NCBI GenBank assembly: GCA_000403215.2
Contig: KE159566.1
Location: 22,409-86,408, forward strand
DNA from: Lachnospiraceae bacterium A4
GTDB lineage: Bacteria > Bacillota > Clostridia > Lachnospirales > Lachnospiraceae
DNA length: 64,000 nucleotides
Reading direction: 5' to 3'
Both the position numbers and the translations under genes were made by a program. Under the pieces are notes generated by a model. It was not told where the DNA came from and made no database searches. It saw nothing but the letters and a program-made list of their open reading frames with translations. Shown here in pieces: positions 62,103-64,000 of the stretch (the first letter of the stretch is position 1; every line of letters begins with the position of its first letter).

Positions 62103-62828
62103 CTTCTCCAAACCTTTCTTTTTCGTATTTTTCTATATTTCCATAGCATCAAATCAAGCGGCCGCCATATCTTCTACTCTCGAATGATACAACGACCGCT
62201 TTACTGCTCTTCAATATTCAATTTTTTTCCTCTTTCCCGGATCCTTTCATCCGTACATATTCTTTGATTTTACCTTACCTGTTGCATTTTCTTGAATCCT
62301 CTTTCACTGGATTCTTTTTCTTACACACAAATCTTTTGTTTCCTGAATGCTCTTGTTCTTTTAACCTTATTTTCTAACTTCTACTTTGAAATACACTTCT
62401 TAATCTTCTATGCTTTGCTATAAAGATAGCTGCATCTTTTCGTTCTCATATCTATTAAGGGATCCTATCCAACCTGTATCCGTTAGAATCTAGGTTTCTG
62501 CGATTGCCAAGGGACTCATCTCCTTTCCATATGTACGCTTTATCTCGATTGTTACAGGTTTCCGAATGCTGCACTTGTTTTATCAAATGCTTTACAAAAG
62601 CTTTTTTTGTATCTTGATCCTTTTATCTTTGGTATATCTACAATTTATCTTTTGTAATCTAGCTTCGTCACCATCTTTGGTACTTCCTTTGTCTAGTTCT
62701 CCTGTGGAACTATCCTTTGTACCTTATTTTTCCTCTTCCTTTGTGTAATTGTATAGTAACACTTCTTTCCTGTGATTGCAAGTGTTTTTGCAAATTTTAT
62801 CAAATATTGTCGAATTTGCCACATTCTA
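62103..62828. other. Gene-free, strongly strand-biased region
   Basis: 726 bases with no credible gene. The minus strand is markedly purine-rich, with recurring TACAAAGGA/TACCAAAGAT-type motifs at about 62640-62740. A weak promoter-like TTGCAA-N17-TACTAT reads on the minus strand near 62750-62785. In the CarD frame, after stops, residues such as TKDSSTGELDKGSTKDGDE read open for about 40 codons without a start. It could be a long leader of the phosphatase gene or a decayed coding region. Confidence 0.4.
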
Positions 62829-63164
62829 TCAGCTATTTTGCACAATCATTTTGTTGTTTTCTGTCAATCGCTCTCCATTTTTACTATTTTCAATCACATA
62901 CTGTACTTCACCTTTCACCAGTGTATCCTTCTTCTCATAATCTGGTTCTTTTTGCACTGCTACTGCCTCCTGCAATGTCATCAGCCTCCTGAGCTGTACC
63001 GTATGGTTTTCCACAGGTATGTATGCCTTTTTCTTCCGCTCTGCAACAGACCGCAGCAAGTAATATTGATAGGTGTCCTTTTTGTTATCCGCGAGTTTTA
63101 CAATATCATCGACGACGCACACGCCAATCGTCTCACTATATATAATATCTTTTTTTTGAAACAA
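62829..63164 (-). CDS. Short CarD-like transcription regulator
   Basis: Start taken as TTG (LFQKKDIIYSETIGVCVVDD) behind GGAGGGATAACG; 111 residues. The N-terminal half is the CarD/CdnL/TRCF RNA-polymerase-interacting Tudor-like fold (FQKKDIIYSETIGVCVVDDI, YQYYLLRSVAERKKKAYIPVEN). The C-terminal DNA-binding helices of full CarD (about 160 residues) are largely missing. It follows the coiled-coil gene by about 20 bases, so the two form a small operon. Confidence 0.7.
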   Translation of the reverse strand: MFQKKDIIYSETIGVCVVDDIVKLADNKKDTYQYYLLRSVAERKKKAYIPVENHTVQLRRLMTLQEAVAVQKEPDYEKKDTLVKGEVQYVIENSKNGERLTENNKMIVQNS

Positions 63165-63183
63165 CGTTATCCCTCCAGAATCT

Positions 63184-63762
63184 TTACATGCGCAGCGAAT
63201 CAAGATCGCGCATAATCTCCTTGTCTGTCCTGCTCAGAAACTGTGCCTTGTATGCCAGACGCCTGTCCACCTTATTGACCGTTGCCGCCAGATATTCAAA
63301 GCCCGCGTCCATCCGCCTTCCAGAACGCTTGATGTCAATCCTAAGCTCCCGCACATTGCTGGTCAGGCAATCCAGTCTGTTTTCCATACGGTTCAGCTTG
63401 ATCTCCATCTTATCCTGGCGGACTTCCATACGGTCAAAACGCTCCTCGAGACTGCCAAAGCGCTCTTCGAGGTTATCAAAGCGCTCTTCGAGATTATCAA
63501 GACGCGTTTCCATATGATCCAGCCGATCTTCCACTTTGTCGAGACGATTTTCCACTTTATCAAGACGCACTTCTACATTTTCAAGACGAGTCTCTACGTT
63601 TTCAAGACGCACTTCTACATTCTCAAGACGCACTTCTACATTTTCAAGACGGTTGTCTATTTTTTCAAGATGTCCTTCTATATTGTTGAGTCTGCTGTCC
63701 AGTGGCTGAAATTTTAAATCCATTAATTGTGCAATTGCCTGTAAATCCTTTTCTTCTAACAT
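63184..63762 (-). CDS. Heptad-repeat coiled-coil protein
   Basis: 192 residues from the ATG after AAGGAGGATAT (MLEEKDLQAIAQLMDLKFQ). Residues about 20-135 consist of more than a dozen seven-residue units of RLENVEV / RLDKVEN / RFDNLEE type, a perfect long parallel coiled coil. The C-terminus is basic (RRLAYKAQFLSRTDKEIMRD). No membrane segment is present. The 21-bp DNA periodicity at about 63450-63665 can vary in copy number. Function is unknown; a scaffold or phage-tail-fibre-like role is possible. Confidence 0.65.
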   Translation of the reverse strand: MLEEKDLQAIAQLMDLKFQPLDSRLNNIEGHLEKIDNRLENVEVRLENVEVRLENVETRLENVEVRLDKVENRLDKVEDRLDHMETRLDNLEERFDNLEERFGSLEERFDRMEVRQDKMEIKLNRMENRLDCLTSNVRELRIDIKRSGRRMDAGFEYLAATVNKVDRRLAYKAQFLSRTDKEIMRDLDSLRM

Positions 63763-64000
63763 ATATCCTCCTTGTAGCGCTCTCCTCACTGTTAAATCCC
63801 ACTTTAGCAGAAAAAATTTTTTCTGTCCACTCGAAATGTAAAAACTAGCACAACAATTTTTATTTTGTGATATTTTTATATCTATATTGATTTTTTAAGC
63901 GATATTTTTAGTAAAACTATATAAATCCCCCCAAAGCATCCCCGCGTCCGTGTGCATAAAAATAACATCATACCCGCCCGGAATGATGTTATTTTACCGC

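Noticed and set aside
62566-62748. 60-codon plus-strand hydrophobic frame
   Set aside because: No ribosome binding site. It lies in a pyrimidine-rich strand where serine, leucine and phenylalanine codons arise by composition alone.
63450-63665. Regular 21-bp direct repeats suggesting a CRISPR-like array
   Set aside because: The repeats are contiguous, have no unique spacers and translate into coiled-coil heptads of an ORF with a good ribosome binding site.

Overview
The window looks like a chromosomal segment of an endospore-forming, low-to-mid GC Firmicute, most probably a Lachnospiraceae/Clostridia member. Support: spoIIID, type III glutamine synthetase (glnN), pyruvate phosphate dikinase (ppdK), an HrcA/CIRCE heat-shock operon, the ireB-ruvX-DUF1292 / mltG-like / O-methyltransferase / U32 neighbourhood, ThiI-NifS, AGGAGG-type ribosome binding sites and many tight rho-independent terminators. 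Most genes are on the minus strand. This identification rests on gene content read by eye, not on a database search.

Layout. 1-13.1 kb is accessory DNA: small uncharacterised proteins, a tandemly duplicated zinc-ribbon protein, an XRE regulator, RadC, a ribbon-helix-helix-like protein, a Rpn-type PD-(D/E)XK protein, then a Tn7-like transposition module (tniQ/tnsD, tnsC, tnsB and a broken tnsA). tnsA is split by an IS200-type element whose own leader is split by an IS6-like element, so three mobile elements are nested. The module's tnsA side carries repeated TTTCCCAAAAA motifs and lies just 3' of ppdK, with a roughly 250 bp inverted-repeat element between them. 13.3-20.3 kb is housekeeping: ppdK, a DUF5688 protein, efp, aroQ, aroK, aroE and yqeG. 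20.4-28.9 kb holds an oligopeptide ABC transporter whose ATPases are separated from permeases and binding protein by a PadR-controlled cassette. 29-45 kb carries a cell-wall amidase, glnN, the U32/OMT/MltG-like/RNase J/DUF1292/RuvX/IreB series, mtaB, a histidine-less HPr-like protein, thiI, nifS, rsmE, a nucleoside phosphorylase and prmA. 45-48 kb holds an exosortase K-like enzyme and a VIT/VWA protein that looks like its substrate, sitting inside the usually contiguous dnaJ-prmA-rsmE-mtaB neighbourhood. 48.3-53.3 kb is hrcA-grpE-dnaK-dnaJ with a perfect CIRCE. 53.4-64 kb holds a three-gene ABC-2 exporter, spoIIID, a CwlO-like NlpC/P60 hydrolase, an FKBP/trigger-factor-like lipoprotein, a decayed serine recombinase with a decayed surface-protein module, a phosphoglycerate-mutase-like phosphatase, and a CarD-like / heptad coiled-coil pair.

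The observations most worth following are the nested insertions that inactivated a Tn7-like tnsA and their reconstructable order, the candidate transposon end and ppdK-linked attachment site, the dedicated exosortase-substrate pair in a Gram-positive, the HPr-like protein without its phosphorylatable histidine, the PadR operator cluster and the terminator in the glnN leader. I found no tRNA or rRNA gene, no CRISPR array and no cas gene.
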